From Marinobacter pelagius (GTDB taxonomy: Bacteria; Pseudomonadota; Gammaproteobacteria; Pseudomonadales; Oleiphilaceae), in the NCBI RefSeq assembly GCF_900114925.1, contig NZ_FOUR01000002.1, positions 310,001 to 374,000 of the forward strand: a stretch of DNA of 64,000 nucleotides, read 5' to 3'. Numbering within the stretch: position 1 is the first letter of the stretch; the number at the start of each line of letters is the position of its first letter. Shown piece after piece: positions 57,027 through 64,000 of this stretch. A program made the translations under genes and the position numbers. Under the pieces are notes generated by a model. That model ran no database searches. It was given only the letters and a program-made list of their open reading frames with translations, and was not told the DNA's origin.

Positions 57027-59621
57027 GTGTTAGAAGCCTATCGTGAACACGTTGCCGAACGTGAAGCCCTGGGTATCCCGCCCAAGCCCCTGAACGCCGA
57101 GCAGACCGCAGCCCTGGTTGAGCTGCTGAAGAACCCGCCGGCGGGTGAAGAGGAAACCCTGGTATACCTCCTGGAAAACCGCATTCCGCCGGGCGTGGAC
57201 GAAGCCGCTTACGTCAAGGCCGCCTTCCTGTCTGCCATCGCCAAGGGCGAAGCCACTTCCCCGCTGATCAGCAAGGAATACGCTGTAAAGCTGCTGGGCA
57301 TGATGCAGGGTGGTTACAACATCGAGACTCTGGTTGAGCTGCTGGACAACAGTGAACTGGCCGAACTGGCTGGCGAGCAGCTGAAGAAGACCCTGCTGAT
57401 GTTCGACGCCTTCAACGACGTGAAGGAAAAGATGGACGCCGGCAACGCCGTCGCCAAATCTGTTGTTGAGTCCTGGGCCAACGCCGAGTGGTTCACCAAC
57501 AAGAAGAAGGTTCCCGAGAGCACCAAGATGGTTGTGTTCAAGGTTACCGGCGAAACCAACACCGACGACCTGTCCCCGGCTCCGGATGCCTGGTCCCGCC
57601 CGGACATCCCGCTGCACGCCCGCGCTGCCTACAAGATGGAGCGTGACGGCCTGAAGCCGGAAGAGCCCGGCGTAACCGGCCCGATGAGCCAGATCGATGA
57701 AATCAAGTCCAAGGGCCTGCCGGTTGCCTTCGTAGGTGACGTAGTAGGTACCGGTTCTTCCCGTAAGTCTGCCACCAACTCTGTTCTGTGGTTCTTCGGT
57801 GAAGACATTCCGGGCGTGCCGAACAAGCGTGCCGGCGGTGTCTGTATCGGTAACAAGGTTGCCCCGATCTTCTTCAACACCATGGAAGACGCCGGCGCCC
57901 TGGTATTCGAAGCCCCGGTAGACGACATGAACATGGGCGACGTGATCGAGATCCGCCCATACGAAGGCAAGATCCTGAACGAAGCCGGTGAGACCATCTC
58001 CGAGTTCAAGTTCAAGTCTGACGTGATCCTGGACGAAGTGCAGGCCGGCGGTCGTATTCCGCTGATCATCGGTCGTGGCCTGACCAACAAGGCCCGCCAG
58101 GCTCTGGGCATGGGCGCTACCGACATCTTCCGCCTGCCGAAAGATCCGGAAGCCGGCGACAAGGGCTTCACCCTGGCCCAGAAGATGGTCGGCAAGGCCT
58201 GTGGCCTCGAAGAAGGCAAAGGCGTTCGTCCGAATACCTACTGCGAACCGCACATGACCACCGTCGGTTCCCAGGACACCACTGGCCCGATGACCCGTGA
58301 CGAGCTGAAAGACCTGGCGTGTCTGGGCTTCCAGGCCGACCTGGTGATGCAGTCTTTCTGTCACACTGCCGCTTATCCGAAGCCGGTTGACGTTGAAATG
58401 CAGCACACGCTGCCCGACTTCATCCGCACCCGTGGCGGTGTTTCCCTGCGTCCGGGCGACGGTATCATCCACTCCTGGCTGAACCGTATGCTGCTGCCGG
58501 ACACCGTTGGTACCGGTGGTGACTCCCACACCCGTTTCCCGATGGGCATCTCCTTCCCGGCTGGTTCCGGTCTGGTGGCATTTGCTGCTGCTACCGGCGT
58601 TATGCCGCTGGACATGCCGGAATCTGTTCTGGTCCGCTTCAAGGGCGAGATGCAGCCGGGTATCACCCTGCGTGACCTGGTTCATGCCATCCCGCTGTAC
58701 GGCATCAAGCAGGGCATGCTGACCGTCGAGAAGAAGGGCAAGATCAACGAGTTCTCCGGTCGCATCCTGGAAATCGAAGGCCTGGAGCATCTGACCGTCG
58801 AGCAGGCATTCGAACTGTCTGACGCCTCTGCCGAGCGCTCCGCAGCCGGTTGTACCATCAACCTGTCTGAAGAGTCCGTGGCCGAGTACCTGCGCTCCAA
58901 CATCACCATGCTGCGCTGGATGATTGCTGAAGGTTACGGCGATCCGCGTACCCTGGAGCGTCGCGCCCAGCAGATGGAAGAGTGGCTGAAGGATCCGAAA
59001 CTGATGCGTGCCGACAAGGACGCGGAATACGCCCACGTGATCGAGATCGATCTGGCCGACATCAAAGAGCCGATCGTTTGCTGCCCGAACGACCCGGACG
59101 ACGCCAAGTTCCTGTCCGAAGTGGCTGGCGACAAGGTGGACGAAGTGTTCATCGGTTCCTGCATGACCAACATCGGTCACTTCCGTGCCGCTGGTAAGCT
59201 GCTGGAGCAGCACAAGGGCGCCCTGAGCACCCGTTTGTGGATGTCTCCGCCCACCAAGATGGACCAGCAGCAGCTGATGGAAGAAGGTTACTTCAACACC
59301 TACGGCACCGCCGGTGTTCGCACCGAAATGCCGGGCTGCTCCCTGTGCATGGGTAACCAGGCACGGGTCGCTCCGAAGTCGACTGTTCTGTCCACTTCCA
59401 CCCGTAACTTCCCGAACCGCCTGGGCGATGGTGCCAACGTGTACCTGACCTCCGCGGAACTGGCAGCCGTGGGCGCGGTACTGGGCAAACTCCCGACTCC
59501 GCAGGAGTACATGGAGTACGCCAAGGACCTGAACAGCATGTCGAAAGAGATCTACCGCTATCTCAACTTCGACCAGATGGAGGAGTACACCAAGAAAGCG
59601 TCCGAGGCCAGCGTTGCCTAA
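57027..59621 (+). CDS. acnB: Aconitate hydratase B
   Basis: 864 residues from the GTG at 57027 ([19 protein letters not shown]), with GAGGG 8 nt upstream; an ATG five codons earlier exists but does not match the family start. Domain order is HEAT-like N-terminal domain, swivel domain (about 170-380: [24 protein letters not shown]), then the three Fe-S core domains. Iron-sulphur cysteines are in [16 protein letters not shown] and the CSLCMGNQ motif near the C-terminus. It isomerises citrate and isocitrate. Codon use is strongly biased as in highly expressed genes. Confidence 0.95.
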   Translation: MLEAYREHVAEREALGIPPKPLNAEQTAALVELLKNPPAGEEETLVYLLENRIPPGVDEAAYVKAAFLSAIAKGEATSPLISKEYAVKLLGMMQGGYNIETLVELLDNSELAELAGEQLKKTLLMFDAFNDVKEKMDAGNAVAKSVVESWANAEWFTNKKKVPESTKMVVFKVTGETNTDDLSPAPDAWSRPDIPLHARAAYKMERDGLKPEEPGVTGPMSQIDEIKSKGLPVAFVGDVVGTGSSRKSATNSVLWFFGEDIPGVPNKRAGGVCIGNKVAPIFFNTMEDAGALVFEAPVDDMNMGDVIEIRPYEGKILNEAGETISEFKFKSDVILDEVQAGGRIPLIIGRGLTNKARQALGMGATDIFRLPKDPEAGDKGFTLAQKMVGKACGLEEGKGVRPNTYCEPHMTTVGSQDTTGPMTRDELKDLACLGFQADLVMQSFCHTAAYPKPVDVEMQHTLPDFIRTRGGVSLRPGDGIIHSWLNRMLLPDTVGTGGDSHTRFPMGISFPAGSGLVAFAAATGVMPLDMPESVLVRFKGEMQPGITLRDLVHAIPLYGIKQGMLTVEKKGKINEFSGRILEIEGLEHLTVEQAFELSDASAERSAAGCTINLSEESVAEYLRSNITMLRWMIAEGYGDPRTLERRAQQMEEWLKDPKLMRADKDAEYAHVIEIDLADIKEPIVCCPNDPDDAKFLSEVAGDKVDEVFIGSCMTNIGHFRAAGKLLEQHKGALSTRLWMSPPTKMDQQQLMEEGYFNTYGTAGVRTEMPGCSLCMGNQARVAPKSTVLSTSTRNFPNRLGDGANVYLTSAELAAVGAVLGKLPTPQEYMEYAKDLNSMSKEIYRYLNFDQMEEYTKKASEASVA

Positions 59622-59645
59622 GTCGCTTTTGGAGTAACCTCCAGC

Positions 59646-59677
59646 AAAAACGCCAGCCTTCGGGCTGGCGTTTTTTT
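59646..59677 (+). terminator. Rho-independent terminator after acnB
   Basis: CGCCAGCC at 59651-59658, TTCG tetraloop, GGCTGGCG at 59663-59670, then seven T. A run precedes it, so it can work on both strands. Confidence 0.95.
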
Positions 59678-59700
59678 ATGCTCCCTCCCCGACCACGGCA

Positions 59701-60447
59701 TCAGTAAAAGATCAGCCGGATCAGGATCGCCGCCACCATGACCAGCGTCAGCCATTTCACCCACCGGGCACCCTGGCTGCTCAGGTTCACCTTCACGGCC
59801 AGGAAGGCACCCACGATGTTCCCCAGTGCCAGTGTCAGCCCCATCCCCCACCGGACCTGATCATTGAGGGCAAAGATCAGCAACGCCGGGACCGTGTAAA
59901 GCAGGATGATCGACACCTTGAACACATTCACCTGGGGCAGGTCGATCTTCAGGATCCGGTACAGCACCACCAGGAACAGCGCTCCGACACCAACCTGGAT
60001 AAAGCCGCCGTACATGCCGATCAGGAACATGGCAAAGAAGATGACTGGTCCGAGGCGATCGGTGGTCAGCGGGCGGGTATCCAGCTTCGGTTGCGGCAAC
60101 AGCATGAACACCGATACGCCAATCATGGCCAATACCAGCACCAGCTCAAAGATGGCATCCGGCACCCCGGTTGCCAGCCAGGCCCCCAGCAGCGAACCGA
60201 TGACCGCCGGCACCGCCAGGTAAAGGCTGACCTTGAGGTTGCCATGCCCCATGCGGCGGAAGCCACTGACCGCGGTGACACTCTGCAGGGTGATGGCCAC
60301 CCGATTGGTGCCATTGGCTACCTGGGGTGGGAGGCCCAGGAACATCAGCAAAGGCAGGGTCAGCATCGAACCGCCGGCGGACAGCACGTTGATAAAGCCG
60401 GCAACGCCACCGATGGCCAGTAAAGCCAGCACTTCCACTACGGTCAT
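59701..60447 (-). CDS. TauE/SafE-family membrane exporter
   Basis: 248 residues, about seven to eight membrane segments. TauE/SafE features: GVAGFINVLSAGGSMLTLPLL, GLPPQVANGTNRVAI and GMYGGFIQVGVGALFLVVLY, the duplicated Gly-rich segments. The family exports sulfite, sulfonates or other organic anions. It is the last gene of a three-gene run, 13 bp after the TRAP permease, so likely co-transcribed. Substrate is inference. Confidence 0.85.
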   Translation of the reverse strand: MTVVEVLALLAIGGVAGFINVLSAGGSMLTLPLLMFLGLPPQVANGTNRVAITLQSVTAVSGFRRMGHGNLKVSLYLAVPAVIGSLLGAWLATGVPDAIFELVLVLAMIGVSVFMLLPQPKLDTRPLTTDRLGPVIFFAMFLIGMYGGFIQVGVGALFLVVLYRILKIDLPQVNVFKVSIILLYTVPALLIFALNDQVRWGMGLTLALGNIVGAFLAVKVNLSSQGARWVKWLTLVMVAAILIRLIFY

Positions 60448-60460
60448 GGTTCCGGTTCCA

Positions 60461-62611
60461 TCATGCTTTCGCCGGGGCCGTCACGATCCCCCGACCCTGG
60501 CGGCTGCTCCATATAAAGACCAGTACGAAAATTACCAGCCCGGCGGCATCCAGCATCACCTGACCGTGGGGCCAGAGCATCAGCGCGCCAATCGGGAACA
60601 TCACCAGACGGACAACCGGATGCAACGGATGCTCGAGATAGCCTTCAAGGCCGGCGATGATGGCGTAGATGCCGAACAGCGCGAAGCAGAAAACCCTCAG
60701 CATCTCGGTGAAATCGCCGGTGATCAGCGGCGAATAAGCAAACAGTAGTGGCATGATATAGAGGCCCTTGGCCAGCTTCCAGGCCGTGAATCCGGTGCGC
60801 ATCTGGGGCGTACCGGCGATGGCCGCGGCGGCGAAGGCGGTCAGGCAGACTGGCGGCGTGACGTTGGAATCCTGGGACAGCCAGAAAATGATCATATGGG
60901 CCGCCACCAGGGCCATGGACAGGGTCGCCGGCGATAGCGCCTGGTCCAGCAACTGACTGCTGAAGGTATCAGGAACCACCGCGAGGAGTTCCATGGCGGT
61001 TGCCCGATCCATTGGCGCACCTAGCAGATCCATCTTATCCGGCGCCGCCAGCATGAAAACCGCCTTCGCCTGCTCGGGCAAATTCCCCGCCATAATCATT
61101 TCAAGCAGCTGGCTCTGGGCGATCAGCTGGTAGATCGCCGGGGCTGACAGTGTCGCCAGTACGATGTAGGCCGCGGTTACCGGTAACCCCATCCCCAGGA
61201 TCAGCGAGGCCAGGGCCACCAGGATAATGGTCAGCAGCAGGCTGCCGCCGGCCCAGTCAGTAATCATCAGCGAGAAAGTATTACCGATACCGGTGGTGGA
61301 AACCACCATCACGATCAGCCCGACGGTTATCAGGAGGATCGCCGTGGTCATGATATTCCGTGCGCCCATGGCCAGGGCGTCGAGAATATCCCGAAAGCCC
61401 ATGGGATGTTTCGACAACCACGACGCCACGATCACCGAAAGAATGGCGATGCCTGCCGCATAGGTCGGCGTGAAGCCATAGACCAGTGCCGACACCAGAA
61501 CCACCAGCGGCAGCAGGAAGTGCCAGCCGTCCTTGAGCACTTCGACCAGCCGGGGCGCGTCATCATCCTCCAGCTTGACGGCATGGCTGCGCTTGGCCTC
61601 GATACGCACAAACATGGCGACGGACAGGAAATACAGCAGCGCCGGCAATGCTGCCACGCCGATGATCGTCAGGTAGGAAACCTGGGTGTACGACGCCATG
61701 ATAAAGGCGCCCGCCCCCATGACCGGCGGCATCAGCTGCCCTCCAGTGGAAGCCGCCGCCTCGACACCGGCCGAGAACCGGGCCGGGAAGCCGGATTTGC
61801 GCATCAGCGGAATGGTAATGACCCCGGTGGAAACCGTGTTGGCCACGCTGGAGCCCGACACCGACCCCATCAGGCCGGAAGAGAACACCGCCACAAACCC
61901 CGGCCCGCCCACAAAGCGCCCGGCGGCGCAGCGAGCCAGCTCGATGATGAAATCCCCTGCCCCGGACTTGACCAGAAACGCCCCGAACAGAATGAACATG
62001 AACACGTAGGTCCAGGAGATGCGCGCGATGGAGCCGAGCATACCCTGCCCCCCGATGTAGGAGCGGAACAGTACCGTCTCCCAGCTCAGGCCCGGGAAAT
62101 TGAAGATGCCGTCAACGTACTGCCCCCACCAGGCGACATAGGTCAGTGCGACAATGCAGAGTGCGGGAATGAACCAGCCGACTGTCCGGCGCGCGAACTC
62201 CAGCACCAGGACCACGGCCGTGATTGAAACCAGCCAGTCCGTGGTATTGAAATTGACGCCACGCTCGTACAGGGCCGTCTCGAACGCGATCAGGTAAAAC
62301 GCACAGGCCAGCGCCAGCAGCCCCAGGATAACATCCATCCCCAGCACGAATTTCTGCCCGGCCGTGGACCGGGCCCTGAACATCGGCGTGGTCAGGGTAC
62401 AGATCAGCCCGAACAACCCGAAGTGCAGCGCCGAGGTCCACAGCTCGGACAATGTGGAGATAGTATTGAAGTACAGGTGTGTCAGTGAGGTCAGTATCGC
62501 CAGGCCAAAGATCACCGGCCCCAGGAGCCGGTGATCGAGGCGTTCGCTGGCCCCACTGACACTTTCATCCCGGATCCCGTCGAGGGATCCGTCCTTTTCC
62601 GTTACCGCCAC
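60461..62611 (-). CDS. TRAP transporter permease, fused small and large subunits
   Basis: 716 residues with about 16-18 membrane segments. The N-terminal part (about residues 25-160) is the DctQ-like small subunit, and the rest (about 160-700) is the DctM-like large subunit, with GFVAVFSSGLMGSVSGSSVANTVSTG, GQLMPPVMGAGAFIMA and LILGMGLPVTAAYIVL. Such fused permeases work with TAXI-type binding proteins. GTG start, 2 bp after the TAXI stop. It imports an organic acid with Na+ or H+; the substrate is unknown. Confidence 0.92.
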   Translation of the reverse strand: MAVTEKDGSLDGIRDESVSGASERLDHRLLGPVIFGLAILTSLTHLYFNTISTLSELWTSALHFGLFGLICTLTTPMFRARSTAGQKFVLGMDVILGLLALACAFYLIAFETALYERGVNFNTTDWLVSITAVVLVLEFARRTVGWFIPALCIVALTYVAWWGQYVDGIFNFPGLSWETVLFRSYIGGQGMLGSIARISWTYVFMFILFGAFLVKSGAGDFIIELARCAAGRFVGGPGFVAVFSSGLMGSVSGSSVANTVSTGVITIPLMRKSGFPARFSAGVEAAASTGGQLMPPVMGAGAFIMASYTQVSYLTIIGVAALPALLYFLSVAMFVRIEAKRSHAVKLEDDDAPRLVEVLKDGWHFLLPLVVLVSALVYGFTPTYAAGIAILSVIVASWLSKHPMGFRDILDALAMGARNIMTTAILLITVGLIVMVVSTTGIGNTFSLMITDWAGGSLLLTIILVALASLILGMGLPVTAAYIVLATLSAPAIYQLIAQSQLLEMIMAGNLPEQAKAVFMLAAPDKMDLLGAPMDRATAMELLAVVPDTFSSQLLDQALSPATLSMALVAAHMIIFWLSQDSNVTPPVCLTAFAAAAIAGTPQMRTGFTAWKLAKGLYIMPLLFAYSPLITGDFTEMLRVFCFALFGIYAIIAGLEGYLEHPLHPVVRLVMFPIGALMLWPHGQVMLDAAGLVIFVLVFIWSSRQGRGIVTAPAKA

Positions 62612-62613
62612 CG

Positions 62614-63624
62614 TTATTTCGCGATGAGTCGGTCAGGAATGGTCAGCCCCTGCTCCTGGTAGAAACGGGCGGCACCCGGATGCAGCGGCATGGGCAAACC
62701 GGCAATCGCCTTTTCCAGCGCCATGGCCTTGGTGGCCGGATGGATGTTGTTCAGGAACGGCAGGTTGGCGTAGATAGTCTTGGTGATCTCATACACATCT
62801 TCCTCCGACACATCGGCCCGCACGGCCAGAATGTTCGGCTGGGCAATGGTATTGATGTCCTCTTCCTGATTCGGGTAAGTGCCGGCCGGGATGTTATAGG
62901 GTGTCCACAGCTCAAAGTCGCTGTTCACTTCGGCCAGCTGTTCTTCCGTGAAATGCAGGGTGGTGATGTCTTCACCCATGTTGGCATAGGCACGGGTGAC
63001 CGCCGAGGCCGGAACGCCGGCAGGGATATTCATGCCGTCGATGTTGCCGTTCTGCAGCGCATCGGCACTCGGGCCGTAGCCCAGGTAGGCCATGTCCATC
63101 TGTTCAAGGTCGATTCCGAGATTGCCAAGGATGAAACGGCCCGAACCTTCGGTCCCGGAGTTGCGGGCGCCGATGGAGAAAGTCTCGCCGTACAGGTTGG
63201 TCATGTCCTCGATGGTGCCGGTCTCGGCCAGCTCCTTACTGATGACAAAGTGCTCCACGTTCTGCCACAGCATAGAGACCGAACGCAGGTTCTTGTAGGC
63301 CTTGGGTACCGGGCCGGTACCGTTCCAGGCGTAGGCTCCGTAGAGACCCTGGAGAATACCGAACTGGATCTGGCCCTCGTCCATCAGCTTCAGGTTCTCG
63401 CCGGAGCCGGCGGAGCTGATGGCAGAAACGGAAATACCGGTTGTCGGCTCAAGCTTGACCTTGATCAGCGTGGAGATGGCGACACCCACCGGGTAGTAGG
63501 TACCCCCGGTTGTGGCGGTGCCCATGACATAGTTGCCTTCGGCCTGTGCCGTGAGCGGAGACAGGGAAACCGCTGCTGCAGCGGCCAGCCCCATGGCGGA
63601 TTTCAGGAAAGTTCGCTTGTTCAT
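62614..63624 (-). CDS. TAXI-family TRAP solute-binding protein
   Basis: 336 residues. Signal peptide cut after TAQA (about residue 28). TAXI features: YVMGTATTGGTYYPVGVAIS, AISSAGSGENLKLMDEGQIQFGILQG, and YLGYGPSADALQNGNIDG. It delivers substrate to the fused permease just downstream. First gene of the operon TAXI-permease-TauE. Confidence 0.92.
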   Translation of the reverse strand: MNKRTFLKSAMGLAAAAAVSLSPLTAQAEGNYVMGTATTGGTYYPVGVAISTLIKVKLEPTTGISVSAISSAGSGENLKLMDEGQIQFGILQGLYGAYAWNGTGPVPKAYKNLRSVSMLWQNVEHFVISKELAETGTIEDMTNLYGETFSIGARNSGTEGSGRFILGNLGIDLEQMDMAYLGYGPSADALQNGNIDGMNIPAGVPASAVTRAYANMGEDITTLHFTEEQLAEVNSDFELWTPYNIPAGTYPNQEEDINTIAQPNILAVRADVSEEDVYEITKTIYANLPFLNNIHPATKAMALEKAIAGLPMPLHPGAARFYQEQGLTIPDRLIAK

Positions 63625-63743
63625 AACCCGTTGCCCCTCTTCATTATTTTGACTGGTTTGGTGGACTTTAACCTACTCAACATAGTCGCTGGATCCGCCT
63701 GTTTCCAGCCCAAGAGTAAACATAACTTTCTGTTACGACACAA

Positions 63744-63775
63744 AAAAGCCCCCGACACAGATGCCGGGGGCTTTT
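63744..63775 (-). terminator. Rho-independent terminator after putP
   Basis: An 11-bp stem (AAAAGCCCCCG at 63744-63754 with CGGGGGCTTTT at 63765-63775). On the minus strand it ends in a T run and lies 37 bp past the putP stop. Confidence 0.9.
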
Positions 63776-63811
63776 CGAATCCGGGATCATCTCCCGGTCA
63801 CAGTGACTGCC

Positions 63812-64000
63812 TTACGGCAGGTTGTGGTACCGCGCCTTGATGGCCTTGTCGAAGCCGGCCAGGATATCGGCATGCGGCTTGTCGCCGACCTTGGATACAA
63901 CCACGATGGCGATGGTGGCGAAAATGAAGCCCGGAATGATCTCGTACAGATCAAGGATACCACCGGACATGTTGCCCCAGACCACAACGGTCACACCACC
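63812..64000 (-). CDS. putP: Sodium/proline symporter PutP, C-terminal end only
   Basis: The visible part is 62 codons, cut by the window edge. TVVVWGNMSGGILDLYEIIP and GFIFATIAIVVVSKVG match the last membrane helix region of PutP (SSS family), followed by a short cytoplasmic tail ending KARYHNLP. Na+-coupled proline uptake. Partial at its 5' end, so the assignment is from the tail only. Confidence 0.75.
   Translation of the reverse strand, partial: GGVTVVVWGNMSGGILDLYEIIPGFIFATIAIVVVSKVGDKPHADILAGFDKAIKARYHNLP

Noticed and set aside
57030..59213. Very long open frame antisense to acnB
   Set aside because: It mirrors a highly biased GC-rich coding sequence; no ribosome site or family-like motifs, and acnB itself is certain.

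Overview
The window is ordinary chromosomal DNA of a GC-rich marine-type gammaproteobacterium, most like Marinobacter or a relative of Pseudomonas. This rests on gene order and protein style, not on a database search. The block tRNA-Pro/Arg/His/Leu - tig - clpP - clpX - lon - hupB - ppiD, with folD, cysS, glnS, ppiB and lpxH alongside, follows the arrangement known from Pseudomonas aeruginosa. The Entner-Doudoroff set (edd-glk, pyk, eda-pgl-zwf, hexR) and the fpr/finR divergent pair are also Pseudomonas-like. I see no insertion sequence, prophage, CRISPR array, integrase or rRNA.

Layout. 0-2 kb: an outer-membrane barrel with an N-terminal helical segment next to a C39-type cysteine peptidase, recalling the FapF/FapD pair of functional-amyloid systems. 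2-6 kb: a dicarboxylate/Na+ symporter, a YjdF-type membrane protein and a D-aminoacylase-type amidohydrolase. 6-11 kb: an ABC exporter operon (ATPase, double-FtsX permease, membrane-fusion protein) behind a small DksA/TraR zinc-finger gene with an Anr/FNR-like box upstream. 11-13.5 kb: a secreted lipase divergent from a lipase-chaperone-like protein, with a perfect CRP/Vfr-type site between them. 13.6-16.7 kb: an orphan periplasmic binding protein behind a perfect FNR/Anr box, then glpD. 16.7-26 kb: a uracil-DNA glycosylase and the whole glucose to pyruvate Entner-Doudoroff route, with HexR-like operators in both divergent promoter regions.

26-35.4 kb: the protein-quality-control block (ppiD, hupB, lon, clpX, clpP, tig) and four tRNA genes. 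35.6-44.6 kb: folD, malate synthase G, cysS-glnS, ppiB-lpxH, then a peroxiredoxin overlapping a lipoprotein gene. 44.9-53.1 kb: two small outer-membrane barrels, a thioesterase, a second MacAB-like exporter operon, and divergent from it a 1015-residue lipoprotein built of LVIVD-like beta-propeller repeats. 53.2-57 kb: a voltage-gated K+ channel with a C-terminal zinc ribbon, fpr/finR, three copies of a 30-bp palindromic repeat (a fourth lies between lon and clpX), and miaE. 57-64 kb: acnB preceded by a long inverted repeat, then a TauE/SafE - TRAP permease - TAXI binding protein operon and the 3' end of putP.

The items most worth following are the C39 peptidase/barrel pair, the large propeller lipoprotein beside the MacAB-like operon, the lipase foldase that seems to lack the usual N-terminal mini-domain motif, the 30-bp palindrome family, and the predicted CRP/Vfr, Anr and HexR sites.
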